Assembly (NCBI GenBank): GCA_002104985.1
Contig: MCGO01000010.1
Span: 648,399-712,398 of the forward strand
Origin: Rhizoclosmatium globosum
Lineage: Eukaryota; Chytridiomycota; Chytridiomycetes; Chytridiales; Chytriomycetaceae
Direction of reading: 5' to 3'
DNA: 64,000 bases
Part shown: positions 44,840-56,623 of the stretch, piece by piece
Numbering within the stretch: the stretch's first letter is position 1
Layout: the number at the start of each line of letters is the position of its first letter
Position numbers and translations under genes: made by a program
The notes under the pieces: model-generated
The model's database searches: none
Told to the model about the DNA's origin: nothing
The model's input: the letters and a program-made list of their open reading frames with translations, nothing else

Positions 44840-44869
44840 TTTGTTTTGAGAGAAATTAAACAGAAACTG
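44840..44869. promoter_or_regulatory. 30 bp divergent start-codon gap
   Basis: Only 30 bp lie between the ATG101 start (44839, minus) and the acyltransferase start (44870, plus). The two transcripts must start inside each other's 5' regions or within the coding sequence. Confidence 0.6.
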
Positions 44870-46021
44870 ATGCAAAAGTACGCTCGATGGAAGGATCCAA
44901 TCACGGGCATCAACCCGTTCCTTCCTACGAAAGCCCGGCTTGATGACAGGGATCCCTTGGCCTTGGTGAAGCCGTACCTGTGGTCGTTCAAGAAGCTCGT
45001 GGGTCCTCTGCTTTCGGTTGCGAAGTTGGGCGTCGTTGCGATTCTTTTTGGTGTTGGATACTTGGTCATGAGCATTGGATTCGTGGTTGGTTGCGAGGAT
45101 GCTCGTGTGGTTGTGGTTCTGACACACTTGCTTAGTATAGCGCGGTTCCTGCAATGAAAAGAGCCTGGACTGTCGGCGTTGCATTCGTATTTGGCCGTCT
45201 GTCTCTTGCATTGCTCGGATTTTATTACATTGACAAGGAACAGGTGTGGCTGAAGAAAAGGTTGGTTTCATGACCTACTACCCACTTCGTTCCATCTAAA
45301 TGTCTGTATCAGTTTACGCGAAAAACAAGAGCTGAAAAAGACAACTGTGGACAGTATCGAGTCAGGAGACCTGATTATCGCGAACCACTCTTCATACGTC
45401 GATATTCTGTACCTGTTCACACTCTATGCACCAGTGTTCACGGAAATCTCCTCTGAAACTAAATTACTCCGCACTGTCTCCTTTGTGGAAGCCATGATGC
45501 GAACAGGAGAATATCCTACCCTCAACAACCCAAACGACACACAAACTCTTGCACAAATCTGTAAACACGCCAAAGAACATCGTCTGGGTCCTGTTGTTGT
45601 ATTTGCGGAAGGTACTACTTCAAATGGACGCGCTTTGTTGAAACTTGTGGATGTATTCGATGGACTTGATGTTACTCAACATCACGTTCACGTGTTTGGA
45701 ATCCGATACCCTTTTGAAGACTTCTCACCGTCGTATATTGTTGGTGGAAAGTTGAGCCACTTGATTGGTCTGGGCGCTCAGTGGTACAACAATTTGGATG
45801 TGAAGGTGTGCATGTACAGTCCTTCTCTGTTTCGGAAATCGGTTGAACAGGAGGGTATAGAGCTATCGAAAGAAGCTATTGAGAGCATTCTGGTGCAAAC
45901 GACGAAACTGAAAATGACGAGTTTGGGCGTGTCTGACAAGAAAGACTTTTTTGACTTTTGGATGGACAAGGATACATCGGGTGCCAGTAATCAATCTACG
46001 ACAGATAAAAAGACTCAATAA
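44870..46021 (+). CDS. Loa1/Vps66-like lysophosphatidic acid acyltransferase
   Basis: Exons 44870-45085, 45136-45260 and 45313-46021 give 349 residues. The start MQKYARWKDPITGINPFLP resembles the N-terminus of yeast Loa1. A hydrophobic hairpin follows (residues about 45-70), and the acyltransferase motifs are NHSSYVD (HX4D, catalytic His/Asp) and FAEGTTSNG (glycerol-phosphate binding). The family makes phosphatidic acid from lysophosphatidate and acts on lipid droplets and ER in yeast. It is divergent from ATG101. The tail is Lys/Thr-rich. Confidence 0.88.
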
Positions 46022-46075
46022 AGTCCAAGTGAATAAGTAAGCGGTTTGGTGTATGCTGAGTTGTATTTAAATGGT

Positions 46076-46782
46076 TCATTGCTGCATAATATCATCCGAT
46101 GCTTCGTGTGGGCCAGACGTTGATGCTGACCCTGATGCTGTAGGAGCTGATGGTGAAACTGTTGGAGTAGTAGCTTCCACAGTGGCTGAAACAACTGGTT
46201 TTGGTTCCAAGCGAATTCGCGAAAACTTGATGTGGGTTTCTGTTTTCCCCATATATGTCAGGGTAGTTGTATTATCCTTGTTGAAGTCCATGTTAAACAT
46301 TGCATTTGCGAGTCCGAATCTTGGAGGAGTTGGAACAATGTCTAGATTGAGGATAAGTTGGATAGTTGACAAGAAGGAGACACACCCTTCGCGGACTTCT
46401 CAGGCACCGCATTTGAAGAAGTTGCAAATATCATATCTGAGCCGAGCGAGTTGTCAAAGACGCCGCGAAAGTGCATGTTTCCAATTTTGAGGATTGGTTC
46501 TTCCGAGTCGAGGCCCTTTGAAGGATCGATCAGTTCTTTTTAAACCACGATTAAGTTGTTGAGTAATAGATGCTTTACAATCAGAGAGAGGCCTCCGTGG
46601 GCTCGGGCTGCGTCTTTGATCGAATCCACTGAGAACCCGTTCACATCCATCACTATCCACTCGTCTTCGGCTTCAGGACAGTCCTGGGCACTCACTTAAG
46701 CGACATTCTTGGTCAAACTGAGTGCTCATACCTCCCATTCGTGGGCATCGCTTGCCTCAGTAAGGGTTGGGTCGCTTGACAT
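46076..46782 (-). CDS. GTF3C6/tau55-related TFIIIC subunit
   Basis: Exons include 46732-46782 (MSSDPTLTEASD), one from 46683 downward, a stretch 46386-about 46520, and 46076-46341. The core WIVMDVNGFSVDSI, then GLDSEEPILKIGNMHFRG, matches the TFIIIC tau55-related domain, a beta-barrel that dimerises with tau95. A 44 bp intron (46342-46385) is the shortest seen. The frame at about 46520-46560 is not closed by a standard intron, so one base is probably lost there. The C-terminus is Ser/Pro/Thr-rich. Confidence 0.75.
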
Positions 46783-46859
46783 CCTTTCAAAAACAAAAGC
46801 AATAAATCTTTGTAAAAATCCATATAACAACTAATTTCATATTCTGAAACCCAAATAAT

Positions 46860-47558
46860 CTAAATCTTCTGGCACGTGTACCACTCTCCATGAGGAGCAT
46901 CACGATCAAACGGCCTCGCAACACGCTTACACTCCTTCCCCTCACCACACTTTGCTCCAGGCCCCGCACACACATTCTCCTCCAAATTCACACACGCAGC
47001 ATGCAATCCAGTCGCATCAGTCCGACACGGGTACGTAAAAGGACAATACTGCCACAAATCATTAATCACCAAATTCGATCCAACGCATTTCGATGTCGCT
47101 GCTCCTTCAGTCGTTTTGAGCGAGTTGCATTGGAACCACACCCCGTGCACGGAATCAGCGTCCCACGGCTTGGAAATAAAACACGCGCGGTTCCCGCCGT
47201 TGAATTCTCCGCAACTGATTCCGTCTGTTGGGTTGCAGGGGGACTGCTCGATGTTGCGGCACGCGGCGTGGCGGCCGGAGATGTCGAGTTGGCAGTAGCC
47301 TGTCTCGCAGAGGGTTTTGGTCTTGCCGTTGTTGGTGACGAGGTGGTTTCCGGAACAGGTGGATGGGGCTGGACATGCGCCGTCGAACCATTTCCCCCAG
47401 GAGAGGTAGGATCCGCCGTTTTCGGCGTAGTACGAGCATTGGTAGGTCACGTCGGCCCAGCAGGATGTGGAGCCGAGTTCGTAACATGGTTGGCCTTGGA
47501 GGACGATCTGGGATTTGACTGCGATTGCAGTGGAGAGGAGAACGATGAGCGCGTTCAT
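46860..47558 (-). CDS. Secreted Cys-rich protein with internal repeats
   Basis: Single exon, 232 residues. Residues 1-17 (MNALIVLLSTAIAVKSQ) form a signal peptide. The mature part has about 24 Cys and repeats with endings such as PWDADSVHGVWFQCN and PFDRDAPHGEWYTCQ, so about three Cys-rich units. No catalytic motif or known domain is recognised. It may be a cell-wall or extracellular adhesive or effector-like protein, but that is speculation. No intron is needed. Confidence 0.75.
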   Translation of the reverse strand: MNALIVLLSTAIAVKSQIVLQGQPCYELGSTSCWADVTYQCSYYAENGGSYLSWGKWFDGACPAPSTCSGNHLVTNNGKTKTLCETGYCQLDISGRHAACRNIEQSPCNPTDGISCGEFNGGNRACFISKPWDADSVHGVWFQCNSLKTTEGAATSKCVGSNLVINDLWQYCPFTYPCRTDATGLHAACVNLEENVCAGPGAKCGEGKECKRVARPFDRDAPHGEWYTCQKI

Positions 47559-47896
47559 TTCTTTGTTGTTTTTGTTTTGTGTTGGAATAGAGTGGTTGGT
47601 TGTGGGCTTTGGGAAAGCAAGAATTTATAGTGGATTTCGGGGAAATTGGTTCAGGTGACTTGTCGTCTGAGCCGGCATGTGATTGTTGCGCACCCAATTC
47701 ATCCGTCGGGGTCTCCGACATTGCATGGTTCGCTGGAAAGCCTCCACAGAGCCCAAACCTTGGAAATCTCAAGCCGAAATTGATGGATTCTCAATTATAA
47801 CAATAAACTAAATAAACTAGTACATCTTAGTGTATTTATTTCCCCTCTCTCATGAAACAATATTCCCAAATGAATCAACAAACGACCCATAATTTC
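47559..47896. other. Intergenic region, Cys-rich gene promoter side
   Basis: About 340 bp between the Cys-rich gene start and the TrpRS stop. It should contain the Cys-rich gene's promoter and the TrpRS 3' end. No further gene is supported. Confidence 0.4.
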
Positions 47897-49753
47897 CTAC
47901 TTCTTGGCAGCCTTCTTCTCCTCCACCTTAATTCCTCCAACAGGCTCCTTCAACTGCACAATCTTCTTTTCAGTAGGATCCATAAACTTTCTCACCAACT
48001 CATCCGTAACCCCCTTTCTCCGCTCCTGAATATCCACCACAATCGCAGTAACAACCTCAATACACCGCTTCTTCAACTCACTAGTCGAAAGCGTACCAGC
48101 CCGGTACGTGCGTTCAATCGTCTCAAGCTCCTCATCATCCTCCAAGAAAAACTTGAGCCACTGGAACGCAACATCCACATCAGGGTTCCCCCCAAACTCA
48201 CGGTGCAACTCCGCCGTCGCACCGCCCCCCGAAAACGCATGCGAATTGATCTTCTTCTTGATCTGGTTCGGCGTGTCGGTGATGTAGATTGCGGTCTCGG
48301 CTTTCGAGGCCGACATTTTCGTGCCGGAGCCTTGGAGGGCGGGGAAGAATTGGGCGTGGATTAGGGCGGGTTTTGGGTACTTGAGGCGGACGGCTACGTC
48401 GCGGGTGATGCGGAAGTATGGGTCTTGGTCGATTGCGCAGGGGATTAGGCAGGGGATGTCGCCTTTTGGACCGAAGATGTGGGGGAAGGTGTTTGAGAAG
48501 GAGGGGGCGGCTTGGATGGATGCGAAGTGCACTTTTCCAATGTTGTCGCTGTGGTTTTAGGGGGGATGGGGTTAGTGTTCCATTCAGTGAGTAGTGGAGT
48601 AGTGGAATTGGGGTGTGATTGGGGACCAGGTAACTACGATACAGCTGAAGATTCAATAGAGATTTCCAGATTATCTACTGACTCAAGATTCTGGGAGACT
48701 CCAATATGCTTTAGCATCCAACTCCCAAAGTGATTGAGATCCAATACACATGCCTAATTGACTCTCCGCCATTCAGTCAAGAAGACTCTCCATTAAGGTA
48801 ATCGCATAACAGCATCAATCATTATCATCCAGCTTTGGCGTCACAGGTCAAATGCCGAATAAGACTCGTATAGATAGACAGATGAATATGTACCTATCGA
48901 CAAAACCGAAAGCCGCACGAGCCTGAGAGTAAGTGATACACTTTGCAATCTTTTGGACATTGGCATAGAAACCACCACCCATATAATCCAAGTTGGAGAA
49001 CATGAAAGTCAAGTCAGGGTTAAAACCGAAAGCAATAATGTCTTTTGCGTTCTGGATAGCAAAAGCATGAGCCTCTTCGAGCTTCAGTTCCTGCTTGAAC
49101 AAGAACTTTTCGTCGTCAGTGAGTTGAATGACAAGAGGGGCGTGGAAAGCGTCCTGGAGGTACCTGTAACAGAGAGAGGTGTCAATAGGTATAATCTTGG
49201 ATTGAATGTGCATGCATGATCCAAGGAGGAGAGAGTAGAGAAGAGGGGGAAAGGTGATATTGAGGAGGGGGGCGGATGATGTCACCAACGTACTTGCAAA
49301 AGAGGAAGGGAACCATGTGACCAGTGTGCATTGAGCCCGAGGAAGGACCTCTACCCGTGTACAAGTAGAACGGCTTTCCCTTCTCAAAGCGATCCAGGAT
49401 AGAAGCCAGATCACTGCGTTAGATCAGGGTTAGGGTTAACAACTTAATCACTACCTAGAAAGCAAACAAACAAACCGGTGCGAAAAGAACAGACCGCGTC
49501 GCAGAAACGGATGGGCTCTGACGCCGGTCAAGTCCTCGAATCGTTTGATCAAATCAGCGTCGATTCGCCGTGTTCCAAATTGTTCAACGAGGCGGTCGTA
49601 GTCGATTGCAGCGGCCTTTCCATCGGCGCCCTTTGCACCTTCGACTTCCCAGGGCGTTACTTTCTGTTCTTGCCCTTCGTTAGCGTTTTCGTTAGGGTTA
49701 AGTGACGTGGCGGCGAGTTCGGTGGTCGGTGGTTGTGGTTGTGGTTCGGCCAT
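47897..49753 (-). CDS. Cytosolic tryptophanyl-tRNA synthetase
   Basis: Exons 49476-49753, 49294-49413, 48894-49163 and 47897-48548 give 439 residues with no frame defect. The class I HIGH-like motif is [14 protein letters not shown], and KMSAS is the KMSKS-like motif. A charged N-terminal extension without targeting features points to the cytosol. [15 protein letters not shown] belongs to the Trp-binding pocket region. It charges tRNA-Trp for translation. Confidence 0.95.
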
Positions 49754-49918
49754 TTGTGGGTTGTTTTTGTGGCCCTATTTGCTCTTCCTTTCATACACAA
49801 AAGAAAGCAATGATTCATGTGATTGATATTCGTTTATTTCTAGTCTAACCCATCCACACTTTTAAAAGAAGAATTCAAAATCACTTCAAATAAATATAAA
49901 TCCGTTTGCAACTCTTGT

Positions 49919-50500
49919 TTAGTTGGACGACATCTGGGGCTGTGGGGAAACAACTCCTCGCTTGTTGATTTCAGCAACATCCTAATTATACACAAGTATG
50001 TGTTAGAAGATAAAAGTTCGTTGTTGGTTGGGTGGTTTGCTCCAGAATTGTCAACCACCTCCACCCCCCTCCCCAAACAAAACATGTCAAACCTGAATCA
50101 AGGCCAGCTGTGAGATACATGGAAGAGACACGGCACAGATGGACGCCTCCTCGCTCTCTTGGATCCCAAAGAGACTCTGAACCTTACGACGGAGACGGTA
50201 CGCTCCAATCGCTGGACAACAGCATGACACCAAGTCAAACGCGCCATCCTTGTTGATCTTTCCGGACGCGAGACCCAACCAGATACATTGACAGCAGCAC
50301 TAGTAAAGAAAGAAAAGGTTTTTAGTTACAATGTCGCGTGTGGGATAAGTGAAGAATAGCCAGCTTTTGGCTGTCAAAACGAAGTCCGGAAAATTAATAT
50401 TACTCACCACACCACAGAGGGCTTGACAGTCTCCGAAGCAGCCAAAGAGACCCTGAGAGTATGGTGTGGAGAAGAAGGAGAACATGCCAGCGTCAGCCAT
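49919..50500 (-). CDS. PLAC8-family Cys-rich protein
   Basis: Exons 50408-50500, 50093-50299 and 49919-49981 give 120 residues. The PLAC8 pattern includes FGCFGDCQALCGVCCCQC, then GLASGKINKDGAFDLVSCCC and SLPCISQLALIQD. Family members are small membrane-associated proteins linked to metal tolerance, organ size control or cell growth. The first intron donor is GTGAGT. It is divergent from the MAPR gene. Confidence 0.88.
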
Positions 50501-50796
50501 TTTTTTGTTGTGTGTTTGGTTTTGTGTTTTGGACGACTTTTTTTTCGTTCACTGGAATTGTCAGACCTCTTTTTGCCCCCTTCGCTTAATAGACAAAAAA
50601 ATGAACGAAAACTGAGGGAAGGCAAGGAGTTGTTGTCGCGGAATTTAATCGTCAAGTGAGAAGTCGTAAGAGTATTCTGTACTCAATGTATATCACTTAC
50701 ACAGCAGAAGTCAAATTAATCAGATAGCTAGAGAAATAAATATCACGACAGAAGTCTTACTCAAAATAAAGAAAGACAATAAAATAAAGATCAAAA
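50501..50796. promoter_or_regulatory. Divergent promoter, PLAC8 versus Dap1/MAPR
   Basis: About 296 bp between two divergent starts, likely containing both promoters. Nothing specific is recognised. Confidence 0.4.
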
Positions 50797-51380
50797 ATGG
50801 ATAACATCCTTAACAACCTTGCATCAAACCCCGTCAACTGGATCCTCGGAGCCGTGGTAGCCTACTTGGTCTTTGCGATTTCAACGACCGACAAAACAGC
50901 TGCAGCCGGCGTTCCACCCCCAAAGCACCAAGGTACATACTTTGAATAGGCAATGACCAATCCAACCTGACTCACCATGCACCGCCTCAACTTACAGATG
51001 TGATCGAATTAAAGAACTTCACTCCAAAAGAACTCGCCGAGTTTGACGGCCGAAAGAGTAAAACCATCTATTTGGCTGTCAAAGGGAAGGTATATGATGT
51101 CACTCCCGGTGCAAGCTTTTATGGCCCTGGTGCGTTGAACCCTTTTCTTCACTGTGTAAACTGAATTGTATGTGTAGATGGAATGTATGGGAACTTTGCG
51201 GGTAGAGATGCATCGAGGGGTTTGGCGAAAGACTCTTTTGACGCGGAAATGGTGCAGTCGCTTGACCTTCCTATTGATGATTTGAAGGACTTGTCGCAGA
51301 GTGAGGTCGAGGCTTTGAATGGGTGGTCGTCGTTCTTTGCGGGGAAGTATACCAATGTTGGATTCCTTGTCAACGCATGA
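50797..51380 (+). CDS. Dap1/PGRMC (MAPR) cytochrome b5-like haem protein
   Basis: Exons 50797-50932, 50998-51129 and 51178-51380 give 156 residues. An N-terminal helix (residues about 15-28) anchors it in ER or endosomal membrane. The cyt b5-like domain has IYLAVKGKVYDVTPG, then YGPDGMYGNFAGRDASRGL, and the haem-coordinating Tyr in the YGP/Y-type motif. MAPR proteins bind haem and stabilise Cyp51-type P450s. It is a full-length match. Confidence 0.92.
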
Positions 51381-51518
51381 ATACATGAATAAATTCGAAC
51401 AGAGGATAATTGTATATTTGGTTTTACTGAACTGGATAAGATGACAATGTGGCGCCTGTCTTGACAGTGGGCTCATAGAACGAATGAAATAAAACGACAA
51501 AACATAGAGTCTTAGAAA

Positions 51519-53799
51519 TTACTGAGTAGCGACGGAAACTGGTTGGGCAGCAGCGAGAGACTGTTCTTTGGCAATCGAGGTAAGGTACGCTCCCCATTCC
51601 TTGTTCTCATCCTCCTTGGAAACAATCACGAATTTACCGCGAATCACGCGGACGAGACGGGGACCAAGACGGAATCTGAAGAGTTCTCCTTCGGCTTTGG
51701 GGAGGCGACGGTCACGAAGGGAGTTTGGAATGAAGCACGCGCAGAGGAGTCCCACTGCAATGACTCCAAGAATCCATTGGAAGTCGACGTCGTACACGTG
51801 GTACTTGTAGTCTGCAGGGTTCCAAGTCTACAAATTATTTTTTTGTGAATATCAACTCTGGTTGGGCCGAATGAAGTTTACCTTCTTGGTAGCTCCTTCA
51901 AGTGCGTAATAGTGGCTGTTGTATCCAGAGTTGTAGACGGCAGTGAAAATAAGTCCTCCAAAGACTCCGGTCATCGCCCAGGCGGTCAAAATGATTCCAT
52001 CAGTGGGCCCAATGTTTTTGGATCCGAACTGGTCAGAGAGGAAAGCCGGGATGAGACCGAACCCGGCACCGTAGAAGTAAGCGATTGTAAAAACTTCGAA
52101 AAGGAAGAGGCCATAATATTGGTTCCAGATACTGTATGGAATCAAGCCGAGAAGAACGAGCTGCCTCAAAACTATTAATAAGATAGGACCAAGAGAAGCT
52201 CATACCTGAGCAACACACGAAATAATGAAGAAGATTTTACGGTTTTGGAAGTAGTCACTCATGAAGGGAACAGAAAGACGTCCGAGCAAGTTACAAACAC
52301 CAAGAATGGCGTTGATGTTGACAGGTTCATTTCCAGTCTTCCGAACTGAGTAGAAACAATACCTTGAATCTTGGAGTTGATCATGAGACCGGTAATCTAA
52401 TTCAAAACAAAGCGTTATGAGAAGCCGTCACGTCTGGAAACATTCACATACCTGCGCTCCGATAAACATGACATACATCAATCTGAATTCAGTAGAGACG
52501 ATAGACTCCCACAAGGTCATCTTGAAGTGAGCGTTGAAATCAGTTGGTGCAGAAACAACGGTTTCACTCTTTGAGGTGGAAAAGTCGGTCACATCGTCAG
52601 AGGCGTGCAAAACGATATCTTGGTGAGCAGTTTCAGCTCCCTTGACAGTGTCGATTTTGATTCCCTTGACTTCGTAACTGTTTGGTGGAAGTTAACACTC
52701 AAATAAAGGCAACAATGCGATTATTTACCCTGGTGGGGGCATTCTCAAGACGAGAGAACCGAGAGACATAATGACAAAGTATACGGCACCGAGAATGACG
52801 AAAGTGAGTGGGACGCCGAGGTTAACGTTATTGACAACATCGAGTTGATAGTCGAGACCAATGAGGTACTTTTGAGTGTATGGAGCAATGATGGAACCTC
52901 CTCCGAATCCACAGACGGCGAATCCGGCGGCAAGGCCACGGTATTCCTGGTTTGTGTGGTTAAGCAGAGAGTTTTGTGACTCCAGATACTGTGAACTTAC
53001 AGGGAACCATTTCTGGAGTGGAGAGACTGGGGAAATGTAGGCAAGACCAAGTCCGGCACCTCCAAAGATACCATCTGTAAGGATACGTGATCACATGTTA
53101 ATTAAAATTTCCTAGACGACAAGCAGATCTCATAACTTGTCTAGAGAAAAAACCCCAAGAAAGAGAAACTTACATCCAACGTAAATTAAAGCGATTTGAT
53201 TCACGTAGACACCAAGTGCGGTCATGAGGTTTCCAAAGAAGAACAAGGCAGTTCCAGCCATACATCCGATGAAGGGACCTTTTCTTTCCATCCAAGGACC
53301 GAGGGCTGCGGCAGTGCATCCAAAGAATGCTGTTGGATTACGGGTGGAGTTTAGTGCCAATATAATGGGGGTGATCTATGGGTGGTGGATATTGTCACAG
53401 TGTTACTCACCAACAGCAATGTAGAATGTAGTTGAAGCCATTCCACGATCGACTCCACCGTTCATACCGTAAATTGCAGCCTCAATTGGCGCGTTGTAAC
53501 CGGACCAGGCGTAAAGGGATCCGCAGCAAATCTGTCAGTGAGAGGGGTGGTTGTAAGCGATTAGTTGAATGTGTCCAAGTGACTGCGATCCCATGATGTA
53601 TTGCGAATATGGAGTGGATAAGCTTGGTCAAAGGGATAATGTGTACCTGAATGAAGAAGGCGGCGACAGGGAGCACCCAACGATTGAATTTAACACCGGG
53701 GAAAAGGAACTCCTCGCGGGCAAGTTGGGCATCGCTTCGAATGTAGATCGCGTCACGGTAGTGGTTGAGAACTAGCTCTTTTGTCTTTGTGTACACCAT
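51519..53799 (-). CDS. OFA-type major facilitator (oxalate/formate-like), copy 1
   Basis: About nine exons from MVYTKTKELVLNHYRD (start 53799) to the stop at 51519. Shared with copy 2 are AFFGCTAAALGPWMERKGPF, DGIFGGAGLGLAY and a GTWN-P-x-Y-x-Y-hydrophobic end. Twelve helices are predicted. One base is missing near 52345 (a GGAAAG run), where the frame leaves ...STQFG. OFA members exchange small carboxylates such as oxalate and formate, but the substrate here is unknown. The long central loop (52600-52690) carries Ser/Thr-rich sequence. Confidence 0.8.
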
Positions 53800-54087
53800 A
53801 AGGGTGGCTTTGCGTAAGAGGTTTTTTTGTGAGCGAAGGTGGTGATCGCAAATTGGTTTTTGTTTTTGTCCACCCAAAATTTTTGGCACGTGGGGAAGGA
53901 TGTGACGGCGGGCTCTCCGACTTATTATAGTGTTGAGTGACAGCAAATAGAGAACATATTTATCAAGGTTGCAGAGTATCAAAGAGTAATGGATACTTCT
54001 TCTTTTTTTTACTTGAGATAAATACAGTCTTTACTTAACAAACAGCGAAAGAGTTAAAGCAAAAAAAGAACATAAATCTTGTGAGTC

Positions 54088-56305
54088 TCAAGCAGTTGAA
54101 GAAGAAACCAAGAAGGCTTGCTCCGCAGCAAGAGTTTGGCCCTTTGCAACAGATGCAAGATAGGCACCCCATTCCTTGTCTTCATCCGCCTTAGAGACAA
54201 TAACAAACTTTCCACCAACAAATCTGACCAAACGGGGGCCGAGACGGAATCTGAAGACTTCGCCTTGAGCCTTGGGAAGGCGACGGTCACGGAGAGAGTT
54301 GGGGATCAAGGAGGCGGAAATCAAACCAACGGCAATCACAGCAAGAATCCACTGGAAGTCGACATCGTAGACGTGGTATTTGTAGTCTGCAGGATTCCAA
54401 GTCTAACAGAAGAGGTTAATCATGAGAACTTAATGAACGGAATTCAGAATCTGTGTCAAATATTTACCTTCTTAGTGGCTCCTTCGAGTGCGTAATAGTG
54501 GCTGTTGTATCCAGAGTTGTAGACGGCAGTGAAAATAAGTCCTCCAAAGACTCCTGTCATGGCCCAGGCGGTCAAAATGATTCCGTGAGTAGGTCCAATG
54601 TTCTTGGATCCGAACTGGTCAGAGAGGAAGGCTGGGATGAGACCGAACCCGGCACCGTAGAAGTAAGCAATTGTAAAGACTTCGAAGAGGAAGAGGCCAT
54701 AATATTGGTTCCAGATACTGTATGGAATCAGACCAAGCATAACGAACTGATTATTTACAATTAGCAGGAGATGAAGCTGCAAAAGTAGAACATACCTGAA
54801 CAACGCATGAGATGATAAAGAAGATTTTACGGTTTTGGAAGTAGTCACTCATGTATGGAACCGTCATTCTTCCAAGCAAGTTCAAAACACCCAGAATGGC
54901 GTTGATGTTGACAGGTTCATTTCCAGTCTTTCCGAACTGAGTGGAAACAATACCTTGAATCTTGGAGTTGATCATAAGACCAGTAATTTGAGCACCAATG
55001 AACATGATATACATCAAGCGGAATTCGGTTGAAACGATGGATTCCCATAAAGTCATCTTGAAGTGGGCATTGAAGTCAGTTTGTGGTGGATTGTCGACCT
55101 TGTTAGTTGAAGTAGAAAAGTCAGTGACATCGTCAGAGTTATGAAGGACGATGTCTTGATGAGCAGTTTCAGCTCCCTTGACCGTGTCGATCTTGATTCC
55201 CTTGACTTCATAGCTATTTGGAGAAATTTGAGTGTTCACACTTAAAAAAAGCTAAGAATGCGATTATTTACCCTGGTGGAGGCATTCTCAAGACGAGAGA
55301 GCCAAGAGACATGATTACAAAGTATACGGCACCAAGAATGACAAAGGTGAGTGGGACACCGAGGTTGACGTTGTTGACAACGTCGAGTTGGTAGTCGAGT
55401 CCAATAAGGTACTTCTGAGTGTATGGGGCAATGATGGAACCTCCTCCGAATCCACAGACGGCGAATCCGGCGGCAAGGCCACGATATTCCTGGAGAAAAG
55501 ATATTTTGTTAAGAGATTTGGCGCAATACCTTAAAAATCAACTTACCGGGAACCATTTCTGGAGTGGAGAGACTGGGGAAATGTAGGCAAGACCAAGTCC
55601 GGCACCTCCAAAGATTCCATCTGTTTTTTACAAATTTACGGAAATCACGTGAGCACTTCATTTGGGTGGCTTTGGAATTTGGAAAAGGGATTGATGTGGA
55701 AAGAGGCGAGGGGCAGAGAGATCTTACATCCGATGTAAACCAAAGCGATTTGGTTGACGTAGACACCAAGTGCGGTCATCAGGTTTCCGAAGAAGAAGAG
55801 AGCAGTTCCTGCCATACAACCGATAAATGGACCCTTTCTTTCCATCCAAGGACCGAGGGCAGCAGCAGTGCATCCAAAGAATGCTTTAATTCAAAGAGGG
55901 TTAGATCGTACGTAAGAGGTGACCAGAAAAAGGGGATCTCACCAACAGCAATGTAGAATGTAGTTGAGGCCATTCCGCGATCAACACCTCCGTTCATGCC
56001 GTAAATCGCAGCTTCGATTGGCGCGTTGTAGCCGGACCAGGCGTAAAGGGATCCGCAGCAGATCTGGATTAAGTGTGTGATAGTAAGATTCGTCAGCCTT
56101 CAACCACGAGTCCCTGCAACCACCGCTGCAGTTTAAAGCACCAATCAAGTACCTGAATAAAGAATGCAGAGACCGGAAGCACCCATCGATTGAATTTGAC
56201 GCCAGGGATCAGCCACTCTTCACGCGCAAGTTGGGCATCGCTGCGCACGTACACTGCATCGCCATAGTGCTTGAGTACAAGGTCCTTCACTTTCGAGTAC
56301 ACCAT
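54088..56305 (-). CDS. OFA-type major facilitator (oxalate/formate-like), copy 2
   Basis: About nine exons, start 56305 (MVYSKVKDLVLKHYGD), stop 54088. Intron positions match those of copy 1, showing tandem duplication. The gap to copy 1 is about 290 bp, in the same orientation. Between helices 6 and 7 it has IKIDTVKGAETAHQDIV, and after it a loop rich in Ser/Thr. No frame break was found. Substrate unknown as for copy 1. Confidence 0.85.
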
Positions 56306-56623
56306 TTGGTTGAAGTGTCGCTAGTTCGAGACTACTTTTTTTGTTTGGTGGGGATCACTGCTTGGATCTGAAAATCCAACGAAAGGGTTCCCCAAAATTT
56401 TCGGGTGGTGATGAAACACAAGGGGCCACCGAAATCAATTTTGGCTCAAAGCCTTTCACTGTCATTATGACAGGGTGGCACAGCCAGATATTGAGTGGGT
56501 GGCCAGTTTGTGTGAGAAAGGCATACCACTTTACATCATAATACATGAGACAATATAGCACAGACAAAAGGCAAAACGTATAGATAATTTATTGATATAG
56601 TAGTAGAAAAACGTTTCCCGTCA
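56306..56623. other. Intergenic region upstream of OFA copy 2
   Basis: About 320 bp, the OFA copy 2 promoter and the 3' end of the 56624 gene. Nothing else is supported. Confidence 0.4.

Noticed and set aside
46890..47772. Long plus- and minus-strand frames over the Cys-rich gene
   Set aside because: The minus-strand frame with signal peptide and regular Cys spacing is the plausible one; the others are shadows.
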